A stretch of DNA of 7,650 nt from Methanoregulaceae archaeon (GTDB taxonomy: Archaea > Halobacteriota > Methanomicrobia > Methanomicrobiales > Methanospirillaceae): contig JACTVF010000107.1 of NCBI GenBank assembly GCA_019695435.1, positions 1-7,650 on the forward strand, in the 5' to 3' direction. Positions 1 to 4,975 of this stretch are shown in pieces (positions within the stretch are counted from its first letter, which is position 1; each line of letters begins with the position of its first letter). Both the position numbers and the translations under genes were made by a program. Under the pieces are notes generated by a model. The model was not told the DNA's origin, ran no database searches, and was given only the letters and a program-made list of their open reading frames with translations.

Positions 1-1
1 G

Positions 2-1480
2 TACGAGACCCCAGCCGAGAAGGAGAAGGCGTGGAAGAACGGCCTGTTCAACGCCAACAAGATGGCGGAGGCGGGGCTGGACGGGAAGATGTTTGAGACA
101 CCCGAACTAAGGGACGTGTTTGACCACCTTTTTCCCCGCTACAGGGAGAAGCGCGACCTGATCAACGTTGACGACGCGGGCTTGCTGTGCCTCAACGCGG
201 GGCAGGAGAGGCAGGAGGCCGCCAACTACAGGCTAGTCGTCACGGAGTGCCTCGCCGCAAGGAGCGTACGCGACGCCAAGATCGACCTGCTCATCGACGC
301 CGTCGTGGACAGGCATCTGCAGAAGAAGCAGGACGCGATCTACCGCAGGGCTTGCGAGGAAAGGAGCGACCCGGCGATCGGCCCGCAAAAGTCCTGGATC
401 AACATGCGGGATGCGTGCGTCAGGGAGCTTGCCGACCCGCGCTGCGGGATCAAGGCGGCCGACTTGGCGGAGTCCGCTGGCGAGACGGTCGGCTGGGTCA
501 GGGACATGCGGGAGCACCCAGAGAAGCACCGCGGCTGCCTGTGCGGCATCCTGCCCGTGGATTCCAAGACCCGAGGGTTCAGGCCCGGGCAACTCACCGT
601 CTTCGTCGGGATTCACGGCGGCTACAAGTCCACCATGATGGTCAACGTCGCCCACGGCCTGCGGGAAAAGGGGCACAATGTCCTGTACGCGAGCCTGGAG
701 ATGGAGCAAAAGATCGTCAGCCTGAAGTTCTTGTGCAGGCTTTCGGGGGCGTCATTCCCCCGCTGCTACGACGGGCTGGCGACGCCAGAGGACTACGCCA
801 GCCTCGCCGAAGCCCAAAGGCGGGCGGCGGAACATGGAAAGCTGCGGATCATGACGGCGGGGAATTCGTCCAAGATAAAATTGTCGCAGCTTGAGGGGTG
901 GCTGGAGGAGCACGAGTCGGTCTTCAGGCCCGACGCGGTCATCGTCGACTACCTGGACCTGGTCCAGCCCGAGAACGCCACCCCTGACCGCCCCGACATC
1001 GGCATCGGCGACGTTTGCAAGATGCTGCGGGCGATGGGCAACAAGCGGGGCTTCGCCGCCATCACCGCCGCCCAGATGAAGCGGGCGGCGTGGGACAGGA
1101 TCAGGAAGTTTGGCATCGACAGCCCCGAGAAGGCCCAGCTTGACACCGACGACATCTCGGGGTCGCACATGATCGGCGGCGACGCGGACAACGTGTTCTT
1201 CCTTTTTCCAGAGGGCTTCGACCGAGTCAAGCTCTTCACCGCCAAGTCGCGGTACGGCGCCAAGTCGAGGTCTGCGGGCGAAGTCCTCAGGATCAACCAT
1301 GAAACGGGGGCCATCGTGACATTGGAAGACGACGACGCACCGCTGTTCAAGGCGATGGGCGTCCAGCCCGCGCCAGCCGCGCCGGAGGCGCGGCAGGCTG
1401 GAGGCGACATCTTCGCCGAAGAGCCGCCGAGTGAGCCTGAAGCCGTCTTCGGATGCGTGGCTGGCAACGAGGACTTTTAA
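2..1480 (+). CDS. DnaB-like replicative DNA helicase (5'-partial)
   Basis: The product is probably the phage replicative helicase, a RecA-fold ring ATPase that unwinds DNA ahead of the fork. The frame is open from base 2. The first in-window ATG (base 62) has no ribosome binding site, so the true start probably lies upstream. Counting from the first in-window codon, residues 1-180 are a helical N-terminal part I cannot assign. The RecA core follows: Walker A GIHGGYKST at 203-211 (K209, S210), Walker B VIVDYLDL with D316, then an ITAAQMKR stretch resembling DnaB motif H3. Next come an IGGDADNVFFL segment (the DnaB 'EQDAD' position) and an AKSRYGAKS stretch (the DnaB 'AKQRNG' position). The last 40 or so residues are Pro/Ala/Glu-rich and probably disordered. 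A RadA-like or other RecA-fold ATPase is possible, but motif order favours DnaB. Arginine is often AGG. Confidence 0.85.
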   Translation, partial: YETPAEKEKAWKNGLFNANKMAEAGLDGKMFETPELRDVFDHLFPRYREKRDLINVDDAGLLCLNAGQERQEAANYRLVVTECLAARSVRDAKIDLLIDAVVDRHLQKKQDAIYRRACEERSDPAIGPQKSWINMRDACVRELADPRCGIKAADLAESAGETVGWVRDMREHPEKHRGCLCGILPVDSKTRGFRPGQLTVFVGIHGGYKSTMMVNVAHGLREKGHNVLYASLEMEQKIVSLKFLCRLSGASFPRCYDGLATPEDYASLAEAQRRAAEHGKLRIMTAGNSSKIKLSQLEGWLEEHESVFRPDAVIVDYLDLVQPENATPDRPDIGIGDVCKMLRAMGNKRGFAAITAAQMKRAAWDRIRKFGIDSPEKAQLDTDDISGSHMIGGDADNVFFLFPEGFDRVKLFTAKSRYGAKSRSAGEVLRINHETGAIVTLEDDDAPLFKAMGVQPAPAAPEARQAGGDIFAEEPPSEPEAVFGCVAGNEDF

Positions 1481-1543
1481 GCCAAACTGCCAGCTTGAGG
1501 CAGGGTCAGTGAGCGATGAAAAATTAGCGAGAAAGGGGATGGC

Positions 1544-1795
1544 ATGAAACACATACAGAGACTCCATAGTCAACCTTCAAGTCGGTCATTTGAACTAGGA
1601 CGGCCGCCGAGAACCGCGGATTGGCCGTATTCCAAGACGCCGAAGCAAAAAACAAGGCGGTTTCCAGGCGTTTTTGGGCACCCGAATTACAGCCAAAACC
1701 TGGCACGAGACCAAAGGAGTTATAGAAATGAAACGAGGCACGAGACCAAAGGAGTTATAGAAATGAAACGAGGCACGAGACCAAAGGAGTTATAG
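1544..1795 (+). CDS. Doubtful 83-aa hypothetical ORF ending in the tandem repeats
   Basis: I do not recognise this product. It is very basic and rich in Arg, Ser and Pro, with no clear fold or membrane segment. An AAAGGGG ribosome-binding-like stretch lies at 1532-1538, 5 nt before the ATG, and is the main support. The last third is translated from the 35-bp tandem repeats in changing frames, giving RHETKG and then MKRGTRPKEL. This looks like read-through of repeats rather than an evolved protein. Its stop codon (1793-1795) lies 2 nt before the third repeat ATG at 1798. It may be non-coding leader DNA downstream of the helicase gene. Confidence 0.2.
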   Translation: MKHIQRLHSQPSSRSFELGRPPRTADWPYSKTPKQKTRRFPGVFGHPNYSQNLARDQRSYRNETRHETKGVIEMKRGTRPKEL

Positions 1796-1806
1796 AAATG
1801 AAACGA
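1702..1806 (+). repeat. Three exact 35-bp tandem repeats, each with an RBS and ATG
   Basis: Three identical 35-bp units begin at 1702, 1737 and 1772. Each contains AAAGGAG, an 8-nt spacer and ATGAAACGA, so start codons fall at 1728, 1763 and 1798. Because 35 is not a multiple of three, the three ATGs lie in three different frames. The first two open a 10-codon cistron, MKRGTRPKEL, that ends with a TAG only 2 nt before the next ATG. The third opens a long frame to 2262. Exact identity suggests recent expansion, by slippage or unequal recombination. The arrangement resembles a chain of stop-start translationally coupled leader peptides, or simply a multiplied translation initiation region. There are no spacers, so this is not a CRISPR array. 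Confidence 0.95.
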
Positions 1807-2262
1807 AACATGCCTTTAAGGACTTACAAGAACGAAAAAGGCAGGTCCGTCGGACAACCCTTCCGTTTGGACAACCCTTCTTCCCATAGGGAAGGGTTGT
1901 CCGATTGCAAGGGTTGCCATAGAGCTAAGCTTTCTTTCTTTCTTTCTTATAACTTATTCAGCTTACCCCCTGGGCTGGACAACCCTGACAACCCTTGCCT
2001 TTTTACCCCGTTTTGTCTATGGACGGAAGGGTTGTCCGAATCGGAAGGGTTGTCCGAGGGCCAGACCTGTAAAGCCAATAAGACCGTAAATTCCGGGCCC
2101 GGACGGAATTGGGACTCCCAGGCTAACAAAAAACGCGACAAGGAGTCTGCTAGGGGGTCAGGGGGGGTGGCGGGGCCTCCGCCGCCTTCATCCAGGCTCC
2201 CCGGAACAGCCTCCACTAAAACAGGCCGTTTAAGGCCGATTACAAGCAAGCCATTGGAGTAA
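1798..2262 (+). CDS. Doubtful 154-aa ORF spanning the iteron-like array
   Basis: The frame begins at the third repeat ATG, behind a near-ideal AAAGGAG, and stays open for 154 codons. The stop overlaps the ribosome binding region of the SWIM gene at 2266. The start signal is the best argument for translation. Against it, the protein is low in complexity and dominated by translated DNA repeats (LDNP, EGLSD, EGLSE), a microsatellite giving Phe/Leu, and a Gly/Pro tract from G and C runs. I see no domain. It is probably a chance open frame over regulatory or origin DNA, or a much-decayed gene. A shorter product made from the same start remains possible. Confidence 0.2.
   Translation: MKRNMPLRTYKNEKGRSVGQPFRLDNPSSHREGLSDCKGCHRAKLSFFLSYNLFSLPPGLDNPDNPCLFTPFCLWTEGLSESEGLSEGQTCKANKTVNSGPGRNWDSQANKKRDKESARGSGGVAGPPPPSSRLPGTASTKTGRLRPITSKPLE
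1821..1842 (+). repeat. Copy 1 of a dispersed motif (GACTTACAAGAACG + A-run + GGC)
   Basis: The 14 bases GACTTACAAGAACG recur exactly at 5369-5382. In both places they are followed by an A-run and GGC (here AAAAAGGC, there CAAAAAAGGC). This copy lies between the 35-bp repeats and the first iteron-like element. Its function is unknown. A phage-specific promoter or regulator site, or a conserved leader-RNA element, would fit. Confidence 0.6.
1852..2055. repeat. Eight-copy iteron-like array (GGACAACCCTT), candidate origin or operator
   Basis: Eight copies of GGACAACCCTT or its complement form two blocks. Block A has forward copies at 1852 and 1869, and reverse copies at 1892 and 1909 (the last lacks one T). 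Block B has forward copies at 1977 and 1987 (each one mismatch or truncation), and reverse copies at 2027 and 2045. Same-strand neighbours are usually 17-18 bp apart, with one 9-bp pair. The inner copies of block A form a perfect 12-bp inverted repeat (1869-1880 with 1891-1902). Between the blocks lies a (CTTT)n pyrimidine tract (1930-1948) and an AT-richer stretch. Clustered repeats beside an AT-rich segment and a helicase gene suggest an initiator-bound replication origin. A repressor operator or structured leader RNA is the alternative. Confidence 0.75.
1930..1948 (+). repeat. (CTTT)n pyrimidine microsatellite
   Basis: More than four tandem CTTT units make an uninterrupted pyrimidine strand, followed by ATAACTTATT. 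The tract sits between the two iteron-like blocks and is the easiest-melting part of this region. It could be an unwinding element, but it could also be a simple slippage tract. Confidence 0.8.
2089..2110. repeat. Inverted repeat with nested CCGGGCCCGG palindrome
   Basis: AATTCCG (2089-2095) pairs with CGGAATT (2104-2110). The middle contains the perfect 10-bp palindrome CCGGGCCCGG (2093-2102). No T-tract follows, so a simple intrinsic terminator is unlikely. It may be a dimer-binding site or a chance palindrome in GC-rich DNA. Confidence 0.55.
2153..2175 (+). other. G-quadruplex-type G-run
   Basis: Runs of five, seven, two and four G residues, separated by TCA, T and C, satisfy the usual pattern of four G-triplets with loops of seven or fewer bases. 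It lies between the iteron-like array and the SWIM gene, on the strand that is the RNA sense strand for that gene. Folding is inferred, not shown. Confidence 0.5.
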
Positions 2263-2265
2263 AAC

Positions 2266-2541
2266 ATGGAGCGAACCTACTTCTTCAAGAGTTCCCGTCC
2301 CGGCGTCCTGAACGCCCACCGCACCGAGTGGAAGGACTTTCAGGTCGAGTGCTCGTGTCCCGGGTGGCGGTTGGGCGGCCGATGCTGGCATGCCGACCGC
2401 GTGGCCAAGGCCGAAATGGACGCGTGGCAAAAGATAAAGAACTCCCCCTGGCCCGCATGGTACTGCGCGGAGGATGAGTGGGAACGACTTTCGCCCGCGA
2501 CGAGGCTCTCGGCGATGATGGCAATGGAGGCACGCAGATGA
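2266..2541 (+). CDS. Small SWIM-type zinc-finger protein
   Basis: This 91-aa protein has one clear motif, CSCPGWRLGGRCWH, with C29, C31, C40 and H42. It matches the CxCx(n)CxH pattern of SWIM zinc fingers, which bind DNA or protein partners. The N-terminus (MERTYFFKSSR) and the VECSCPGW approach to the first cysteines resemble the beta-strand before SWIM motifs in other proteins. The C-terminal half is Trp-rich and otherwise unassigned. The start is supported by GGAG at 2254-2257, 8 nt before the ATG. The gene follows the repeat region and overlaps the possible 67-aa gene by 4 nt (ATGA). SWIM domains usually sit inside larger proteins, so a stand-alone one is notable. A nucleic-acid-binding role is inferred only. 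Confidence 0.75.
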   Translation: MERTYFFKSSRPGVLNAHRTEWKDFQVECSCPGWRLGGRCWHADRVAKAEMDAWQKIKNSPWPAWYCAEDEWERLSPATRLSAMMAMEARR

Positions 2542-2741
2542 CCGTTCATTGTCGCGACATTGTCCGCCGCTCGGGAACGGCCCTTTTAGCGCGTTCCTGG
2601 GGCAGCCAATGCGCATATTCGGCGACATCGGCCATTTGGGTTAGGTCCTGGCGGCATGGCTGCGACGCGAGCATCTCGGCATTTGATTTCCAAACATTGT
2701 CCTACGTCGCCAAGAGCCGATCATGGAGAAGCGGCCGATGA
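2538..2741 (+). CDS. Possible 67-aa hypothetical protein coupled to the SWIM gene
   Basis: I do not recognise this product. The ATG overlaps the stop of the SWIM gene as ATGA, and GGAGG lies at 2526-2530 with a 7-nt spacer. That is a classic translational-coupling layout and the main reason to propose a gene. A longer in-frame start at 2478 would overlap the upstream gene deeply and lacks such a site. The protein is rich in Arg, Ser and Trp with several Cys, and has no clear domain. Its middle (AIWVRSWRHGCDASISAFDF) is encoded by the first copy of the 62-bp repeat. A second ATGA overlap at 2738 opens a 29-codon frame through the other copy, repeating the same residues. This could be a decayed or chimeric reading frame. 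Confidence 0.4.
   Translation: MTVHCRDIVRRSGTALLARSWGSQCAYSATSAIWVRSWRHGCDASISAFDFQTLSYVAKSRSWRSGR
2630..2691. repeat. 62-bp perfect direct repeat, copy 1
   Basis: This is identical base for base to 2743-2804, with 51 bp between the copies. On the minus strand it carries a second copy of the last 16 codons and stop of the sigma-like gene that ends at 2754, without the rest of the gene. On the plus strand it encodes the middle of the possible 67-aa protein. Perfect identity points to a recent duplication. Confidence 0.95.
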
Positions 2742-2742
2742 G

Positions 2743-2804
2743 GGCCATTTGGGTTAGGTCCTGGCGGCATGGCTGCGACGCGAGCATCTCGGCATTTGAT
2801 TTCC
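2743..2804. repeat. 62-bp perfect direct repeat, copy 2 (inside sigma gene 3' end)
   Basis: This copy supplies the final 16 codons (GNQMPRCSRRSHAART) and stop of the minus-strand sigma-like gene. The preceding residues (VRAMEKL) already complete a typical sigma region 4, so the tail may be an acquired extension. Recombination between the copies would delete 113 bp. Confidence 0.95.
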
Positions 2805-3407
2805 CGACAATTTTTCCATCGCCCTGACTTTGGCGTTGTCAATGCTCTTCGCGTTGCATCCCAGGATTTCTGCCGCTTCCAGATACGTCAGACCCAGCCT
2901 CATCGTTAGCGTCACGGACGCCTTTTGCCTGGGCGTCAGGTCGACGTCGTTGGCAATGTAGTCATGGGCTTTGCGGGCCAATTCAGCCAACTCCGCCCGC
3001 TCCTCCTCGATCTCCGCGTGCGGGTCGGGCGTAATGTCGGCCAGGGTCATTATTGAATCCCTTTGCGATCCCGATTTTTTGACGACCTGGTCCAGAGACA
3101 GCATTTTCTTGTCGAAGGTCCTGCGCCTGTCCAGCGACCGCTTGAACACGTTCCTGGCGTGGTTGTGGCACACCGTGTGGACATAGCTCATGAACTTGCT
3201 TTTTTCGGGATCGAATGTCTTTGCCGCTTCCCAAATTTTGCACTGTAGCATGGCGTCGATGTCGTCGCGGTCGGACAATGGAAACCACAGGGCGTACATC
3301 GCCCGAATGCATTTGGTCGCGGCCAGCATCTGGCTCATGAGTCGGTCGTTTTTCTGGTCGACTCGCCACTGCATGACCAATGCGTCCAGGTCGTTTTTAA
3401 ACTGCAT
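2754..3407 (-). CDS. Sigma-70-family-like transcription factor (downstream paralogue)
   Basis: This 217-aa protein probably binds RNA polymerase and directs it to phage promoters. Residues 46-92 resemble sigma region 2: DRDDIDAMLQCKIWEAAKTFDPEKSKFM-type sequence, with FDPEKSKF matching the FDPERGxxF signature, then a helix containing HNHARN. Residues 155-200 resemble region 4, with a helix-turn-helix at about 173-195 (LTYLEAAEILGCNAKSIDNAK). An acidic helix (131-145, EIEEERAELAEL) joins them. The start ATG overlaps the end of the upstream paralogue by 11 nt and has GAGG 7 nt ahead, so the two genes are probably co-transcribed and coupled. The last 16 residues come from a 62-bp repeat and do not look sigma-like. 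It is short, with no region 1 or full region 3, as in ECF or phage factors. A region-4-like regulator without sigma activity is possible. Confidence 0.72.
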   Translation of the reverse strand: MQFKNDLDALVMQWRVDQKNDRLMSQMLAATKCIRAMYALWFPLSDRDDIDAMLQCKIWEAAKTFDPEKSKFMSYVHTVCHNHARNVFKRSLDRRRTFDKKMLSLDQVVKKSGSQRDSIMTLADITPDPHAEIEEERAELAELARKAHDYIANDVDLTPRQKASVTLTMRLGLTYLEAAEILGCNAKSIDNAKVRAMEKLSGNQMPRCSRRSHAART

Positions 3408-3975
3408 GATCGTGCCTCAATATCTTTCGGACCCACTGCCGGTCATTGTCGATTCTTTTTCGGTTGCACTTCAATTTCTTCGCGGCCTCCGCGTACGTCC
3501 AGCCGAGTATCGCCGTGTACATGAACGACATTCGTTTCCTTCGCGGTATTCGGTGCATGTCCAGCACCGCCAACGCTTTTTTTGCGTCGTCAGCCAGTTC
3601 CAGCGACTCTCCCGGCTCGCCCTCGCCGCCCGGCGTCACGTCGTATCCCGTCAGCACGTGCCCGTCCCGATCGTGCCCGACCGGGGCGTCCAGCGAAACC
3701 GGGACGGTCCTGCGAGAATGCCTGCCCAGCAGGTTCACGGCGTTGTAATATAGCACCATGCTGCAGAACGCCATGAAAGGCCTTCTTCCGTCCCAGTCCC
3801 TGATCGCCTCGACGACGCACATCCTCAGTTCCTGGGCGGCGTCCTCGCGATCGCTGCCCGTCCAGCGGGCATAGCGGGCGATCAGCGGCTCGCACTCGGC
3901 TAGGACCGCCTCGAATGCCCTGTCGCTGCCAGTGTCCCGATATTGGGCGGCATGGCCGCCGATTGCGTCCGTCAT
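3397..3975 (-). CDS. Sigma-70-family-like transcription factor (upstream paralogue)
   Basis: I choose the ATG at 3975 (192 aa) because AGGAG lies 8 nt ahead of it. An in-frame TTG at 4005 would add 10 residues without a comparable site. Residues 41-88 resemble sigma region 2 (DREDAAQELRMCVVEAIRDWDG, then a helix ending NLLGRHSR). PVSLDAP (92-98) resembles the start of the inter-region linker in many sigma factors. Residues 144-187 resemble region 4, with a helix-turn-helix GWTYAEAAKKLKCNRKRIDN. The pattern GxTYxEAAxxLxCNxKxIDN is shared with the downstream gene, so the two are paralogues. It is probably the first gene of a minus-strand operon driven from the 4009-4037 region. Sigma activity is inferred from weak but ordered similarity. 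Confidence 0.7.
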   Translation of the reverse strand: MTDAIGGHAAQYRDTGSDRAFEAVLAECEPLIARYARWTGSDREDAAQELRMCVVEAIRDWDGRRPFMAFCSMVLYYNAVNLLGRHSRRTVPVSLDAPVGHDRDGHVLTGYDVTPGGEGEPGESLELADDAKKALAVLDMHRIPRRKRMSFMYTAILGWTYAEAAKKLKCNRKRIDNDRQWVRKILRHDHAV

Positions 3976-4008
3976 AATGTGCTCTCCTGGATCATAGTTG
4001 AACAAAGC

Positions 4009-4037
4009 ATTAAACTTTATTCATTTGCTGATGTTGA
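4009..4037 (-). promoter_or_regulatory. Candidate promoter for the sigma-like operon
   Basis: On the minus strand, TCAACA (complement of 4032-4037) and TTTAAT (complement of 4009-4014) are separated by 17 bp. They match 4 of 6 and 5 of 6 bases of the housekeeping -35 and -10 consensus. Transcription would begin about 25-30 nt before the ATG at 3975. The surrounding AT-rich DNA makes chance matches easy. Confidence 0.4.
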
Positions 4038-4081
4038 TATATTTTTGGACCATTGATCTGTAATCGGCAATGAAAGAACTG

Positions 4082-4103
4082 ATCAAGTCTTTCTTGCCTT
4101 GAT
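4082..4103. promoter_or_regulatory. Possible operator: ATCAAG-N10-CTTGAT inverted repeat
   Basis: ATCAAG (4082-4087) and CTTGAT (4098-4103) form a 6-bp inverted repeat with a 10-bp centre, placed between the two divergent candidate promoters. A dimeric regulator could bind here, but half-sites this short also occur by chance. Confidence 0.25.
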
Positions 4104-4111
4104 TGCATTCA

Positions 4112-4140
4112 TTGAAATAATGTTCTGAACTACGCATTAT
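4112..4140 (+). promoter_or_regulatory. Candidate promoter for the GT6-GroES operon
   Basis: TTGAAA (4112-4117) and CATTAT (4135-4140) are separated by 17 bp. They match 5 of 6 and 4 of 6 bases of the housekeeping sigma consensus. A transcript from here would have a leader of about 140 nt before the GT6 ATG at 4290. The AT-rich block 3976-4200 holds no convincing gene. Confidence 0.4.
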
Positions 4141-4289
4141 CATGCTTGAGTTCTCTAATAATTTGATCATACCGCTAGGTTAGGCACAGGGAGAGGATTT
4201 CCCTTTGCGGGAGATAGGAACGCGAGCGGCATTTCGGGAAAACAGTAATGCAGCAACTACCCGCCCATGGCGGAGGATCGGACGGAAAA

Positions 4290-4964
4290 ATGAGAATCGG
4301 CGTGATCGTCCTGGCAACCCAAAAATACATCAATTTTGTTCCGCCGTTGTATCAGTCCGCAAAAAAGCACTTGCTGAAGGGCTATGACGTTCGCTATTTT
4401 TTCCTGACCGACTTGCCGCGAGAAGAATGTCCTGCCGCGGTTGAAATGCCCGACGCTATCAGGCTCTCGGCCGTCCATTATCCGTCGTTTATCGGCACGA
4501 TGGCAAATCGCTATAGGCAGGTTTTGGCCCACGAGAAACAATATGATTGCGACTATTTGATACACCAAGACGCGGACATGGCATACGTCTCGGACGTTGG
4601 CGAAGAGATCATTAGCCCAAGCGTTTTTGCAACGACCTCTCCCAATTTTCCGTACGGCAAATGGTGGGCGACGGGGTCATTGCTCGGAGGCCAACGCGAG
4701 ACGTTTTTGCAGGCGTTGCGGGAGACCCAGGCAATGATCGATGCAGGGCCGATTGACCAGAGGTTTCCTGAGGAGGAAAAATGGAATATTTGGCTTTCGA
4801 CGCACGAACACATGAAATTGCCGGTCGAGTATTGCACTCCCGATCGCCCGAGCAGGAAGGGCGTTGATCCGAAAATCGTGACGCTGACGACGCTGGATAA
4901 GCTGAAAAAAACGAATGTTCACAGGTCGCAGGACATCAAACCCGTGGCGTTTGACGCCAAATAG
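4290..4964 (+). CDS. GT6-family glycosyltransferase (ABO/alpha-Gal transferase-like)
   Basis: Family GT6 enzymes are retaining transferases that move Gal or GalNAc from UDP-sugars onto glycans. They are best known from the ABO enzymes and also occur in bacteria and phages. This 224-aa protein is a bare catalytic domain without a membrane anchor. It begins with MRIGVIVLATQKYINF and HLLKGYDVRYFFLTD, matching the GT6 start (KYxxF, GYxVxYxxFTD). Residues 94-97 are DADM, the metal-binding DxD motif (DVDM in ABO). ATGSLLGGQ (127-135) matches the donor-site glycine segment, and an E-x3-N near 162-166 aligns with the catalytic EESHLN region, though its histidine is not obvious. VTLTTLDKLKK fits the family C-terminus. 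I prefer the ATG at 4290, where the domain starts; an in-frame ATG at 4248 would add 14 residues. The stop overlaps the GroES gene's ribosome binding site. The likely role is modification of a cell-surface glycan or a virion component. Confidence 0.8.
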   Translation: MRIGVIVLATQKYINFVPPLYQSAKKHLLKGYDVRYFFLTDLPREECPAAVEMPDAIRLSAVHYPSFIGTMANRYRQVLAHEKQYDCDYLIHQDADMAYVSDVGEEIISPSVFATTSPNFPYGKWWATGSLLGGQRETFLQALRETQAMIDAGPIDQRFPEEEKWNIWLSTHEHMKLPVEYCTPDRPSRKGVDPKIVTLTTLDKLKKTNVHRSQDIKPVAFDAK

Positions 4965-4975
4965 GAGCAGAAAAT

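Noticed and set aside
187..894. 235-codon plus-strand frame inside the helicase gene
   Set aside because: It is a frame-shifted shadow, very rich in Arg and Gly, with no start signal.
752..1573. 273-codon minus-strand open frame opposite the helicase gene
   Set aside because: It lies wholly opposite clear RecA-type motifs, has no ribosome binding site, and its composition (Arg, Leu, Val, Gly) is what GC-rich antisense frames give.
1702..2055. CRISPR array
   Set aside because: The 35-bp units are directly adjacent with no spacers, and the GGACAACCCTT elements are short, in both orientations and irregularly spaced.
1947..2267. 106-codon minus-strand frame across the iteron-like region
   Set aside because: It is translated repeat DNA (SDNPSDSDNPS) without a start signal. 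The opposite strand is equally open because of the symmetric repeats.
3190..3753. 187-codon plus-strand frame opposite the sigma-like genes
   Set aside because: It crosses both minus-strand genes antisense. Those genes have paralogous helix-turn-helix motifs and good start sites, so this frame is incidental.
4006..4247. tRNA or other structured RNA gene in the AT-rich intergenic region
   Set aside because: I found no cloverleaf, T-loop GTTCRA pattern or strong stem set. A promoter region explains it better.
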